Assembly (NCBI GenBank): GCA_031262745.1
Contig: JAISHE010000065.1
Span: 23,405 to 87,404 of the forward strand
Direction: 5' to 3'
DNA length: 64,000 nucleotides
Source: Culturomica sp.
GTDB taxonomy: Bacteria > Bacteroidota > Bacteroidia > Bacteroidales > Marinifilaceae
In this document: positions 27,582-36,276 of the stretch, one piece after another
How the letters are laid out: the number at the start of each line of letters is the position of its first letter
Position numbering within the stretch: the stretch's first letter is position 1
Position numbers and translations under genes: made by a program
The notes under the pieces: generated by a model
What the model saw: the letters and a program-made list of their open reading frames with translations, nothing else
Database searches by the model: none
What the model was told of the DNA's origin: nothing

Positions 27582-29984
27582 ATGAAAATAGCTTCGTTTA
27601 TAGTCGTTTTTCTTATTTCAGTCTCAGCGGGAAAAGCTCAAAACGCTCCACAGGTGTCTTACTTTCCTTTGCAAGACGTGAAATTACTTGAGAGTCCGTT
27701 TCTGCAAGCCCAACAGGCTGATTTGCATTATATACTTGCATTGAACCCTGACCGTCTACTCGCTCCTTTTCTGCGCGAAGCAGGTTTGCAACCTAAAGCC
27801 CCCAGCTACACCAATTGGGAAAACACCGGACTGGATGGACATATCGGCGGGCATTACCTATCCGCACTCGCCATGATGTATGCCGCCACCGGAGATACCG
27901 CCGTCTACAATCGCCTCAACTACATGCTGAATGAACTGCATCGTGCGCAACAAGCTGTCGGAACCGGATTTATCGGAGGAACTCCGGGAAGTCTTCCACT
28001 CTGGAAAGACATAAAAGCGGGAAACATCCGTCCGGGAGGTTTCGACCTCAACGGCAAATGGGTACCTCTGTACAACATTCATAAGACTTACGCCGGATTG
28101 CGGGATGCCTACCTCTATGCCGGAAGCGACCTTGCACGTCAAATGCTGATCGCCTTTACCGACTGGATGATTGATATCACCGCCGGTTTGAGCGACGAAC
28201 AAATACAGAATATGCTTCGCAGCGAACATGGCGGATTGAACGAAACATTCGCCGACGTTGCCGGAATCACAGGCGACAAAAAGTATCTCGAACTGGCTCG
28301 TCGTTTCTCTCAAAAACTGATTCTCGACCCGCTAATCAAAGATGAAGACCGATTGACAGGAATGCACGCCAACACACAGATTCCGAAAGTGATTGGCTAC
28401 AAACGAATTGCCGAGCTTTCGCAAAACGACAAAGCTTGGAATCATGCCGCCGAATGGGATCATGCTGCTCGTTTCTTCTGGAATACGGTCGTCGACCACC
28501 GCTCCGTGTGCATCGGAGGAAACAGCGTTCGTGAGCATTTTCATCCGGCGGATAACTTTTCGTCTATGCTGACAGACGTTCAAGGACCGGAGACCTGCAA
28601 CACGTATAATATGCTCCGTCTCACCAAAATGCTTTATCAGAATTCTCAAAATCCGACTAACAAGAATGAACCGGATCCCAACTACGTAGACTATTACGAG
28701 CGTGCGCTTTACAATCATATTTTATCTTCGGAAGAACCGGACAGAGGTGGATTTGTCTATTTCACTCCCATGCGACCGGGACATTACCGTGTTTACTCAC
28801 AACCGGAAACGTCTATGTGGTGCTGTGTCGGTTCGGGACTGGAGAACCACACGAAATACGGTGAATTCATTTATGCGCATCAGAAAGATACGCTTTATGT
28901 GAACCTCTTCATTCCTTCACAACTGACATGGAAAGAACAAGGTGTCATTCTGACACAAGAAACTCGTTTCCCGGATGACAGCAAAGTAACCTTACGAATC
29001 GATAAGGCGTCTAAGAAGAAAACGACTATCATGATACGCATTCCGGAATGGACAAATCATTCTGCGGACTATGAAGTCAGCATCAACGGGAAAAAGGGAA
29101 AAAGCGTCATAGGAAAAGGTGATCAGTATCTTCCTCTCTCTCGCAAATGGAAAAAGGGAGATGTCGTTACGTTCAACCTGCCCATGCAAATCAGGATGGA
29201 GCAAATTCCCGATAAGGAAGATTATTACGCTTTCTTATATGGTCCCATCGTTCTTGCAGCCGCCACCGGCACCGACCATCTCAATGGATTATATGCCGAT
29301 GATAGTCGTGGCGGACACATTGCCCACGGCAAACAAATCCCTTTGGAGAAAGTAGCGATGTTGATTGGAAGTCCCGCTTCCATCCGTCAATCTCTGCATA
29401 AAGAAGCGGGAGACCAAATCGCTTTCAGCTATGGCGGAGAAGTCTATCCCGCACAAAGCAAACCGTTAGAGTTCATCCCCTTCTTCCGCCTGCATAATGC
29501 CCGCTACATCGTTTATTTCCGACAAGCAAGCAAAGAGCAGCTCAAAACCATTCAAGAAGAAATGGCAACAGCGGAACGAAAAGCAACCGAACTGGCCAAT
29601 CAAACCGTCGACCTTATTTTCCCCGGCGAACAGCAACCGGAGTCCGACCATGGCATCCAATATGAACAAGCGGAAACGGGAACAATTAGAGATCGACACT
29701 TCCGCCGCGCCAAGGGTTGGTTTGGCTATCAGCTGAAAGTGAAAGGAGAGGCAACCCGCCTCCTGCTCACCATCCGGAAAAACGATCCGAATAAAATGAC
29801 GATCTGGCTAAACAACGAAAAGTTAACTGTTTCTCCAACTATCAGCGAAGCGGACAAAGACGGGTTCATCACGCTTTCTTATCTCCTGCCTCAGAAACTG
29901 AATGCAGGAGACTGCCCGATACGTTTTATTCCGGACGGAACAGTTTGGACGCCCGCAATCTACGAAGTACGTTTACTTAAATAG
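27582..29984 (+). CDS. GH127 beta-L-arabinofuranosidase
   Basis: This 800-residue protein has signal peptide residues 1-19 (AGKA, then Q). The (alpha/alpha)6 domain starts VKLLESPFLQAQQADLHYIL. Zinc and nucleophile residues of GH127 are present at almost the same positions as in the Bifidobacterium enzyme: Glu337 and Cys339 in GPETCNTYNMLRL, and Cys414-Cys415 in SMWCCVGSGLENH. A C-terminal beta domain extends the protein beyond the 650-residue minimum. It releases L-arabinose from plant cell-wall glycans, which the upstream genes then take up and catabolise. It is the last gene of the block, 54 bases after the kinase. Confidence 0.92.
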   Translation: MKIASFIVVFLISVSAGKAQNAPQVSYFPLQDVKLLESPFLQAQQADLHYILALNPDRLLAPFLREAGLQPKAPSYTNWENTGLDGHIGGHYLSALAMMYAATGDTAVYNRLNYMLNELHRAQQAVGTGFIGGTPGSLPLWKDIKAGNIRPGGFDLNGKWVPLYNIHKTYAGLRDAYLYAGSDLARQMLIAFTDWMIDITAGLSDEQIQNMLRSEHGGLNETFADVAGITGDKKYLELARRFSQKLILDPLIKDEDRLTGMHANTQIPKVIGYKRIAELSQNDKAWNHAAEWDHAARFFWNTVVDHRSVCIGGNSVREHFHPADNFSSMLTDVQGPETCNTYNMLRLTKMLYQNSQNPTNKNEPDPNYVDYYERALYNHILSSEEPDRGGFVYFTPMRPGHYRVYSQPETSMWCCVGSGLENHTKYGEFIYAHQKDTLYVNLFIPSQLTWKEQGVILTQETRFPDDSKVTLRIDKASKKKTTIMIRIPEWTNHSADYEVSINGKKGKSVIGKGDQYLPLSRKWKKGDVVTFNLPMQIRMEQIPDKEDYYAFLYGPIVLAAATGTDHLNGLYADDSRGGHIAHGKQIPLEKVAMLIGSPASIRQSLHKEAGDQIAFSYGGEVYPAQSKPLEFIPFFRLHNARYIVYFRQASKEQLKTIQEEMATAERKATELANQTVDLIFPGEQQPESDHGIQYEQAETGTIRDRHFRRAKGWFGYQLKVKGEATRLLLTIRKNDPNKMTIWLNNEKLTVSPTISEADKDGFITLSYLLPQKLNAGDCPIRFIPDGTVWTPAIYEVRLLK

Positions 29985-30004
29985 TCGCTCCCGATAGCTC
30001 TGCT

Positions 30005-30030
30005 ACCAGCCAGCCGACAAGCTGGCTGGT
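30005..30030 (+). terminator. Hairpin after the arabinose operon
   Basis: A perfect 10-bp stem (30005-30014 with 30021-30030) has a 6-base loop, 20 bases past the GH127 stop. No T-run follows. A second short GCTGC/GCAGC hairpin is at 30041-30055. It probably marks the 3' end of the transcript, but the terminator role is uncertain. Confidence 0.4.
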
Positions 30031-30097
30031 TACTAAACTGTGCTGCTTACGGCAGCTCCTCCGAACATGTTCGCAAACTTTTCCCCTCAGCCCTGTT

Positions 30098-30131
30098 TTT
30101 GTAGCATGTTATTCCTATATTTGTACCTTTG
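30098..30131 (+). promoter_or_regulatory. Probable promoter of the pectinesterase gene
   Basis: Two overlapping -7 boxes, TATATTTG (30116-30123) and TACCTTTG (30124-30131), follow a TTTG at 30098-30101. The spacer to the second box is 22 bases, slightly long. Confidence 0.45.
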
Positions 30132-30175
30132 AATTAAGCTATTGATAAAGCTTGTAGGACAAAATTTACTTAATT

Positions 30176-31675
30176 ATGGGACATTGTATTCATTTATTCG
30201 TTTTTATCTTTCTGGCTTTGTCGGCGACGGCAAATAATATTAGTCTGTACCCCGCAAATAATGCAAAGGATATTAATCCTGAAGTGTTGCTGAAAATCAC
30301 TTTTAACAAAACTCCGGTAACCACTGATAAGGGTTTTATTAAAATTTTCGATTCTACCGACGGGAAGTTGGTTGATATGATTAATCTTAGTATTCCCGCA
30401 GGACCAAAGGTGCCCGATATGATACGTAAAAAGCAAGCCACATATTCGGATGTTCCTTATGAGTATGAAACCACCAACTACACAAATGCCAACACCAAAG
30501 CCGGTACTCCTTCGGGAACGGCGAAGCGCGACACTTCCCTTTATCAGTTGAATATTATAGGACGATTTACGGACGGTTTCAGGTTTCATCCGGTGATTGT
30601 GAAAGAAAATACGGCTACGATTTATTTTCACAATAATATGCTGGAATACGGTAAGGAATACTATGTTACTGTGGATAAAGATTGTTTCGCCGGCATAGAT
30701 TTTAAAGGTATCAACGGCAAGACTACATGGAAGTTCTCAACAAAAACGCAGGCACCGAAAGCGTCCGTGAAACGGCTGACGGTGGCTTCCGACGGTAGCG
30801 GAGATTTCAACACCGTTCAAGGCTGTATGGACTTTATTCCCGATTTCAGCAAGGATAAATGGGAAGTTAACATCAAAAACGGCGACTACGAAGAGTTAGT
30901 TTATTTCCGTAATAAGTGCAACGTTACTCTTAAAGGAGAAAGTCGCGACGGTGTTGTTATTCACTATGCAAATAATGAAACATTTAATCCTCATCCTATT
31001 AACGTTAAGACAAACGAAGTGCCCGGTACATTTCCGTCACGTCGTGCCGCATTCACCGCAGACAATTGTTATGATCTTCGTTTTGAAAATCTAACGATTA
31101 TGACCACTCTCAAAGGTCAAGCCGAAGGACTGTTGATTATGGGCGGCAGAAATTATCTTAAAAATGTGCATATAATCGGTTCCGGCGATGCTTTGCAGGC
31201 TAACGGTTCCGTTTATCTTGAAAATTGCATAATTGATGGGGACGGCGACACTGTTCTCGGACGCGGTCCGGCATTTTTCAAGAATTGCACCATCTCATCC
31301 GCAGGAGCGTTTATGTGGATAAGAAACACTGCTGCCAATCACGGCAATGTTTTTGTCGACTGCACAATGATAGGTAGAGACGAACATTCTATTTTTGCAC
31401 GTTCTCCGATAAATCACGGCAAGTCTTATCCTTATGCGGAAGCGGTTTTAATTAATTGCACGCTTGACAACGTGCCTGCCGAAGGCTGGGGAGAAATCGA
31501 GGGTGATCCCACAAATGTGCACTTTTGGGAGTACAACAGTCGAGATAAAAAGGGTGATGCCGTTGATGTATCAAAGCGTTATCCGCTTTCACGACAACTT
31601 GATGCCGAGAAAGATGCGGAAATTATTCGCAACTATTCAAATCCCGCCTATGTTCTGGATTGGTATGTGAAGTAA
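30176..31675 (+). CDS. Secreted pectinesterase (carbohydrate esterase family 8)
   Basis: This 499-residue protein has a signal peptide of about residues 1-18. An Ig-like Big_5 domain (about 22-195, YPANNAKDINPEVLLKITFN) is followed by a right-handed beta-helix (from about 200, VASDGSGDFNTVQGCMDFIP). Catalytic Asp residues are Asp338 in GSGDALQANG and Asp358 in GDGDTVLGRGPAFF, with the RGPAFF Arg nearby. Pectin methylesterases remove methyl groups from homogalacturonan. It stands alone with its own promoter, but lies beside the arabinose block, consistent with pectin side-chain and backbone breakdown. It is an enzyme-like member with no truncation. Confidence 0.9.
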   Translation: MGHCIHLFVFIFLALSATANNISLYPANNAKDINPEVLLKITFNKTPVTTDKGFIKIFDSTDGKLVDMINLSIPAGPKVPDMIRKKQATYSDVPYEYETTNYTNANTKAGTPSGTAKRDTSLYQLNIIGRFTDGFRFHPVIVKENTATIYFHNNMLEYGKEYYVTVDKDCFAGIDFKGINGKTTWKFSTKTQAPKASVKRLTVASDGSGDFNTVQGCMDFIPDFSKDKWEVNIKNGDYEELVYFRNKCNVTLKGESRDGVVIHYANNETFNPHPINVKTNEVPGTFPSRRAAFTADNCYDLRFENLTIMTTLKGQAEGLLIMGGRNYLKNVHIIGSGDALQANGSVYLENCIIDGDGDTVLGRGPAFFKNCTISSAGAFMWIRNTAANHGNVFVDCTMIGRDEHSIFARSPINHGKSYPYAEAVLINCTLDNVPAEGWGEIEGDPTNVHFWEYNSRDKKGDAVDVSKRYPLSRQLDAEKDAEIIRNYSNPAYVLDWYVK

Positions 31676-31899
31676 TATTAAATACCGTGATTTTGGGGTA
31701 AGACTTTTAGCCCTTGCCGCTTTAAAATACCATAACCTTCGACATTCACAAAAGTTTGACAAGCACATCTTTACGCTATCCACAGGTATTGATTATCTTT
31801 GCATATAGAAAATAAGATTGGGAGCACAGAGTGCCCGATATTCAAAATAGCCGTTATGAGCGTTACAGAACTGTATCTTTCAAAGAGCAACTTCCAGTC

Positions 31900-31999
31900 A
31901 ATTTTGCACTTTTGAAAATACATATTATCTTTGTCGAAAACATACGGCTATGGATCAGCTTAAAACAATCTTTCAAATCCTCGTCAATCGAACCGAGCT
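31900..31999. repeat. Left copy of a 100-bp direct repeat flanking the IS
   Basis: This stretch is identical, base for base as read, to 33683-33782 on the other side of the insertion sequence. It contains a copy of the promoter (TTTG at 31903-31906, TATCTTTG at 31926-31933) and of the first 17 codons of the ATPase gene (ATG at 31950), now running into the IS. It is best explained as a long target-site duplication. Confidence 0.95.
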
Positions 32000-33682
32000 C
32001 CTGACTTCGACACTTTTAATTTGACTATTTTGTAACATACATAATATTAACTGTATACAAATTTTGGGACACCAATTTGGGTGTCCCAATGAAAAAATGG
32101 GCTAAATTTGCCCCATGTTTATACGAAAGAAGAAAAATCCCAGCGGAGTAGTTAGTGTTCAAGTAATCGACAAAAGTCGCAACTCATACAAAGTTTTCAA
32201 AACGATTGGCAGCAGTTCCGATGTGGCAGAGATAGACAAGCTTTTTTCGCAAGGTCAGAAATGGCTTGCTGCCCATTGCGGCAATCGCGATATGTTTCAA
32301 GAAGCCGACCGGCAACGTGAAGAAAAGCAGATTACGGAGTATTTTCTGAACAATGTTGAAAATATACTGCTCAACGGCACACAGCTTATCTTGAATGAGG
32401 TATTCAAAGTTGTTGGTTTCGATGCCATAGAAGATGATATTTTAAAACATTTGGTTGTAGCCCGTCTGTGTCAACCGAGTAGTAAAGCAGGTACAGTTGA
32501 TTACTTGAAGTCCTACTTTGATGAAGATGTAGAACTTCATAAGATTTACCGCTATTTAGACCGTTTACACAACACTTTACAGGATAAGATACAACAAATC
32601 AGCGTAGAGCATACCCGCAAGATTTTAGGCGGACATATCGGGCTTGTTTTTTATGATGTAACCACCCTTTATTTTGAGACTGATCATAGCGATGAGTTAC
32701 GCGAAAGAGGGTTTTCTAAAGACGGCAAGCATGCTCAGCCACAAGTGATACTCGGTTTGTTAGTTAGTCGTGATGGCTATCCGTTGTCGTATTCCATTTT
32801 TAACGGTTCGCAATACGAGGGTAGAACGATGCTACCTATCGTCGAAGATTTTGTCAAGCGTTTCAATTTGGACGATTTTGTCGTTGTAGCCGATTCGGGA
32901 CTGATGAACAAAACCAATATCGCCCTTTTAGAATCCTCCAACTACAAATATATTATCGGAGCAAGAATCAAAAACGAAACCCAAGAAATCAAACGGTGGA
33001 TACTCTCATTGGATAAGACAGAAGGGAGTTTTTACGAATTGTGTAAACAGCCTGAATCCCGTCTGATTATCGGTTACTCCGAAAAAAGGGCAAAGAAAGA
33101 CAAATACAATAGGGAGAAAGGCGTAAGACGCTTACAAACAGCCTACAAGTCAGGAACGATAACTAAAGAGAACGTCAATAAACGTGGATACAACAAGTTT
33201 TTAGAAATATCCGACAATGTAAAGGTTACAATAAACCGACAGAAAATCAGGGAAGATGAACAGTGGGATGGTCTAAAAGGTTACCTGACCAATACCAAAC
33301 TGAATGCAAAACAGGTTTGTGAGCAATACAATGGTTTATGGGTTATAGAACGAGCTTACCGAGTTACAAAGGGCACGCTCGAAATGCGACCCATGTTCCA
33401 CTTTACACAAAAACGCATTGAAGCGCACGTCTGCATTTGTTTTGTAGCATACAAAGTTTACAAGGAGTTAGAGCGAATTTTGAAACAAAACAATATCAAC
33501 CTGAGTGTGGACAAAGTATTGAATATTGCCAAAACCGTAACCACACTGAAAATCAAACTACCCGAAAGTGGTGAAACCATGACAAAGACGATGCTACTGA
33601 CAGCAAAGCACAAGGATATCGAGCCTCTGTTCGACAAAAATTTTTGGAAAATGTTTTAGGGTGTCCCTGTGTCGAAGTCAGG
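32000..33682 (+). mobile_element. IS1634-family insertion sequence, 1683 bp, complete
   Basis: The ends are perfect 14-bp inverted repeats: CCTGACTTCGACAC at 32000-32013 and its complement at 33669-33682. One full-length transposase gene fills the element (32115-33659). A 10-bp hairpin (32064-32073 with 32080-32089) lies in front of the transposase and may limit read-in. Flanking DNA is a 100-bp direct repeat (31900-31999 and 33683-33782). The IS1634 family is known for long, variable direct repeats. With intact ends, intact transposase and identical repeats, insertion appears recent. Confidence 0.92.
32115..33659 (+). CDS. IS1634-family DDE transposase
   Basis: The 514-residue transposase is of the IS4-like superfamily. 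The catalytic triad is Asp181 in FYDVTTLYFET, Asp260 in VVADSGLMNK and Glu412 in WVIERAYRVTKGTLEMRP, the Y-x2-R-type C1 block. The N-terminal domain (FIRKKKNPSGVVSVQVIDK) and IIGARIKNETQEIKRWIL are typical of the IS1634 group. The TAAATTTG box at 32103-32110 is only 5 bases before the ATG. The stop lies 23 bases before the right end of the element. Confidence 0.93.
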   Translation: MFIRKKKNPSGVVSVQVIDKSRNSYKVFKTIGSSSDVAEIDKLFSQGQKWLAAHCGNRDMFQEADRQREEKQITEYFLNNVENILLNGTQLILNEVFKVVGFDAIEDDILKHLVVARLCQPSSKAGTVDYLKSYFDEDVELHKIYRYLDRLHNTLQDKIQQISVEHTRKILGGHIGLVFYDVTTLYFETDHSDELRERGFSKDGKHAQPQVILGLLVSRDGYPLSYSIFNGSQYEGRTMLPIVEDFVKRFNLDDFVVVADSGLMNKTNIALLESSNYKYIIGARIKNETQEIKRWILSLDKTEGSFYELCKQPESRLIIGYSEKRAKKDKYNREKGVRRLQTAYKSGTITKENVNKRGYNKFLEISDNVKVTINRQKIREDEQWDGLKGYLTNTKLNAKQVCEQYNGLWVIERAYRVTKGTLEMRPMFHFTQKRIEAHVCICFVAYKVYKELERILKQNNINLSVDKVLNIAKTVTTLKIKLPESGETMTKTMLLTAKHKDIEPLFDKNFWKMF

Positions 33683-33782
33683 AATTTTGCACTTTTGAAA
33701 ATACATATTATCTTTGTCGAAAACATACGGCTATGGATCAGCTTAAAACAATCTTTCAAATCCTCGTCAATCGAACCGAGCT
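33683..33782. repeat. Right copy of the 100-bp direct repeat
   Basis: It repeats 31900-31999 exactly. It restores a full promoter, leader and start for the ATPase gene downstream, so that gene survives the insertion. Confidence 0.95.
33686..33716 (+). promoter_or_regulatory. Bacteroidota promoter of the AAA/DUF4143 ATPase
   Basis: TTTG (33686-33689), exactly 19 bases, then TATCTTTG (33709-33716). The ATG follows at 33733. An identical copy lies at 31903-31933 in the left repeat. Confidence 0.75.
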
Positions 33783-34929
33783 GGGTTTTGTACGATACCT
33801 CTATCGGGATATAAATTGGAACAATCGGTTGATTGCAATCGTAGGGTCGCGCGGTGTGGGCAAAACCACAATGATCCTCCAACACATAAAGCAAAATTAC
33901 GACATACATTCCGATGAAGTATTATACGCCTCGTTGGATAACCTCTATTTCTCGACCCACACAATAATCGACCTTGCCGACACGTTTCGCAAACACGGAG
34001 GCAAAGTCCTATACCTTGATGAGGTGCATAAATACAACGGTTGGTCACGAGAGATCAAGAATATCTATGACTCGTACCCCGACCTGAAAGTGGTCATCAC
34101 CGGCTCTTCGATGCTGAATATATTTAACTCGGGGCACGATCTGAGTCGCAGGGCGATAAAATACACGCTGGCAGGAATGTCGTTCAGAGAGTTCGTGGAA
34201 TACGAGTATGGAGTTAAACTCGAACCCCTATCGCTCGAAAGCATCCTTGAGCGGCATGTTGATATAGCTTCGGAGATAAACCTTAAATTGAAACCCGTTG
34301 CGGCATTCAAAGAGTACCTGAAATATGGTTACTTCCCTTATTACAAGGAGGACAAGGAGGGATACTATCAGCGCGTAGCCGAAACCGTGAATACTATTAT
34401 CGACGTAGACCTTCCGGCTAATATCGAGATTGAGTTTCCGACCATTGCCAAAATACGCAAACTTTTTTCGATTATTGCCGACTCGGTGCCCTTTACACCT
34501 AACGTCTCGCAACTTGCCGTACAGGTCGGAACCACACGTCAAAGCCTGCTCAACTATTTGAATGCGCTCGAAAAAGCCCACGCTCTTCTCCTGTTGGATA
34601 AGGAGGCAAAGGGTTTAAAACGGCTTGTGAAACCCGAAAAAATTTATCTCGGCAATACTAATTATGCCTATGCGTTCTCGGATAAGAGTGTTGAACAAGG
34701 CAATCTGCGTGAAACGTTCTTCTATTCACAACTCTCCGTCAGCCACAAAATCACCTATTCCGACAAAACCGATTTCCTTGTGGACGGCAAATACAGTTTC
34801 GAGGTCGGCGGTCAGGGCAAAGGTGGCAAGCAGATCGAAGGACTCGATAATGCTTTCATAGCTGCCGACAACATAGAATATGGCGCATACAACAAAATTC
34901 CACTTTGGTTATTCGGGTTGCTTTATTAG
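33733..34929 (+). CDS. AAA_14/DUF4143-family ATP-binding protein
   Basis: The protein has 398 residues from ATG 33733. The longer frame from 33661 reads through the IS end and is rejected. An N-terminal AAA_14 domain has Walker A GSRGVGKTT and Walker B VLYLDEVHKY, followed by VVITGSSMLNIF. The C-terminal DUF4143 half contains VSQLAVQVGTTRQSLLNYLN (winged helix) and TDFLVDGKYSFEVGGQGKGG (nuclease-like fold). These multi-copy ATPases are common in Bacteroidota and archaea, and their function is unknown. The gene is intact despite the adjacent IS because the target duplication rebuilt its 5' end. A fragment of a second such gene follows at about 34932. Confidence 0.88.
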   Translation: MDQLKTIFQILVNRTELGFVRYLYRDINWNNRLIAIVGSRGVGKTTMILQHIKQNYDIHSDEVLYASLDNLYFSTHTIIDLADTFRKHGGKVLYLDEVHKYNGWSREIKNIYDSYPDLKVVITGSSMLNIFNSGHDLSRRAIKYTLAGMSFREFVEYEYGVKLEPLSLESILERHVDIASEINLKLKPVAAFKEYLKYGYFPYYKEDKEGYYQRVAETVNTIIDVDLPANIEIEFPTIAKIRKLFSIIADSVPFTPNVSQLAVQVGTTRQSLLNYLNALEKAHALLLLDKEAKGLKRLVKPEKIYLGNTNYAYAFSDKSVEQGNLRETFFYSQLSVSHKITYSDKTDFLVDGKYSFEVGGQGKGGKQIEGLDNAFIAADNIEYGAYNKIPLWLFGLLY

Positions 34930-34931
34930 TT

Positions 34932-35045
34932 ATGCGGCAACTCCGTTTGGACAGTGAACGTTATATTGCTTATTGGACAAATGACCGTAGCACTTCGGAT
35001 GCCGATTTCGTGGTTCAGGACATCGGGAAGATTTATTCTTCGATC
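34932..35045 (+). pseudogene. C-terminal fragment of another DUF4143-type ATPase
   Basis: A short coherent stretch, ERYIAYWTNDRSTSDADFVV followed by QDIGKI, resembles the end of DUF4143 ATPases (YYW-x-D-x-S-x-x-x-VDF). It directly follows the intact ATPase gene but has no N-terminal part, and the frame degenerates after about 35045. Confidence 0.5.
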
Positions 35046-35112
35046 ATTCGATCAATTCATACTCTACACCGAACCATTCGTTCAATGTATCTTCCACCTT
35101 GGCATTGAAAAA

Positions 35113-35349
35113 ATGCGTAGACCATTAGATTGCGCTGTTATTCAAGCCAATCATGAATTTCTTAGTAAGGATAATTTAGACCCTTATGATTCTGTGAGAG
35201 GAGTTTTTTGGGAAGGAGGCGATTTATATCCGGGCGCAGGAATGAAAGAGAAAAATCACATACAAATATGTATTAGAAATATTAACTGCATAAAAAGTTT
35301 CTTTATACCTCGACAATTAGAAGAAGATGGATTTATGTATATAAAGTAA
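35113..35349 (+). pseudogene. Probable gene fragment of unknown family, 78 codons
   Basis: The frame from ATG 35113 to TAA gives 78 residues with a conserved-looking core, DPYDSVRGVFWEGGDLYPGA then KEKNHIQICIRN. I remember similar text in small Bacteroidales proteins near mobile DNA but cannot name the family. The adjacent upstream DNA is debris, so this is likely a leftover C-terminal piece. It could also be a real small protein. Confidence 0.4.
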
Positions 35350-35516
35350 ATTTGTGAATTGCTTCAAAATTTCATCAGGCTTTATTGTTACAAGTTACTT
35401 TTCATTTCAGAGACTTCGGTAAAAAGTTGAGAAATTCACATGTCTTTTATCATTGCTTGGGCGTTAACAATGGATATCTCTACACTTCTCTAAATAGAAT
35501 ATTAACTGATCATATC

Positions 35517-35623
35517 ATTTCCTGACTTCATCAATGCGTCACCCAATTCATTTTTCACTCTCATCAACCGACTTGAACAGAGGTTATATAGCATGGTGTC
35601 TATCGGTGATGAAGTCAGGAAAT
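35517..35623. mobile_element. Short inverted-repeat element (MITE-like), 107 bp
   Basis: Perfect 17-bp inverted repeats bound it: 35517-35533 and 35607-35623 (ATTTCCTGACTTCATCA and its complement). The first nine bases after ATTT (CCTGACTTC) are the same as the first nine of the IS1634-family terminal repeat at 32000. There is no coding capacity. The stretch 35350-35516 before it holds nothing I can identify. Confidence 0.6.
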
Positions 35624-35635
35624 AATTTTGTCGTT

Positions 35636-35669
35636 TTTCAGAAGATTTTCACAATATTTAATAGCTTTG
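35636..35669 (+). promoter_or_regulatory. Probable promoter of the kinase/dynamin gene cluster
   Basis: TAGCTTTG (35662-35669) fits the TAnnTTTG -7 box. The best -33 candidate is TTTC at 35636-35639 with a 22-base spacer. The cluster's first ATG is at 35707. It lies right beside the MITE-like element. Confidence 0.4.
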
Positions 35670-35706
35670 TACGCTGTTAGATATACTAAATGGTGGTTGC
35701 CTAAAA

Positions 35707-36276
35707 ATGAACTACTCCGATAGGGAATTGATCGACGGGATTCTTGCCAATGACGAAGAAATTATTCGGATTTTCTTCTTTGAATGCTGTGCTCCGATGT
35801 TTCGTTACATCGTTGCCAAAGTATTCAGGAACAGAGAGGAGCAGGATGAGTTGATCAACGAGTTGTATATTTATCTGCACGAAAATGACTGGTACAAATT
35901 GCGGCAGTTCAATTTTCGAAGCAAACTAACCACTTATGTATCTGTGGTTGCAATGCGTTTTTTTATGAGAATGCGGAATCGGATGATAGAATTTGACCTC
36001 GATTCTGCTCTATATCTTCAAAACGAGGATACAACCTATGATATACAGGATGCAAAGATGGATTTGAATACGATATTGTCGAGCCTGCCGAACGAGCGTT
36101 ATCGCAAGGTGATTTATGCGCTTTACATTGAGGATGTCGAGCCGGAAATGTTGGCACAGGAGTTTGATATAACGATTGCAAACCTCTATAACATCAAGCG
36201 ACGGGCACTGACACAATTGATAAACCACGGTAAAACAATAGAAAAACTAACTAAAATCGAGCAATATGGCAAATGA
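35707..36276 (+). CDS. Sigma-70-like (ECF-type) RNA polymerase sigma factor
   Basis: The protein has 189 residues. Region 2-like sequence (about 20-95) includes FFECCAPMFRYIVAKVFRNR, EEQDELINELYIYLHEN and FNFRSKLTTYVSVVAMRFFM. Region 4-like sequence (about 120-180) includes LSSLPNERYRKVIYALYIED and ITIANLYNIKRRALTQLINH, a helix-turn-helix. It is more diverged than standard ECF factors of SusCD loci. First gene of the cluster, it overlaps the next gene by 11 bases, so it probably drives the cluster or an associated regulon. A candidate antagonist is the 119-residue protein at 47344. Confidence 0.78.
   Translation: MNYSDRELIDGILANDEEIIRIFFFECCAPMFRYIVAKVFRNREEQDELINELYIYLHENDWYKLRQFNFRSKLTTYVSVVAMRFFMRMRNRMIEFDLDSALYLQNEDTTYDIQDAKMDLNTILSSLPNERYRKVIYALYIEDVEPEMLAQEFDITIANLYNIKRRALTQLINHGKTIEKLTKIEQYGK

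Noticed and set aside
32064..32089. 10-bp hairpin before the transposase as a terminator
   Set aside because: No T-run follows on either strand; it is noted as part of the IS instead.
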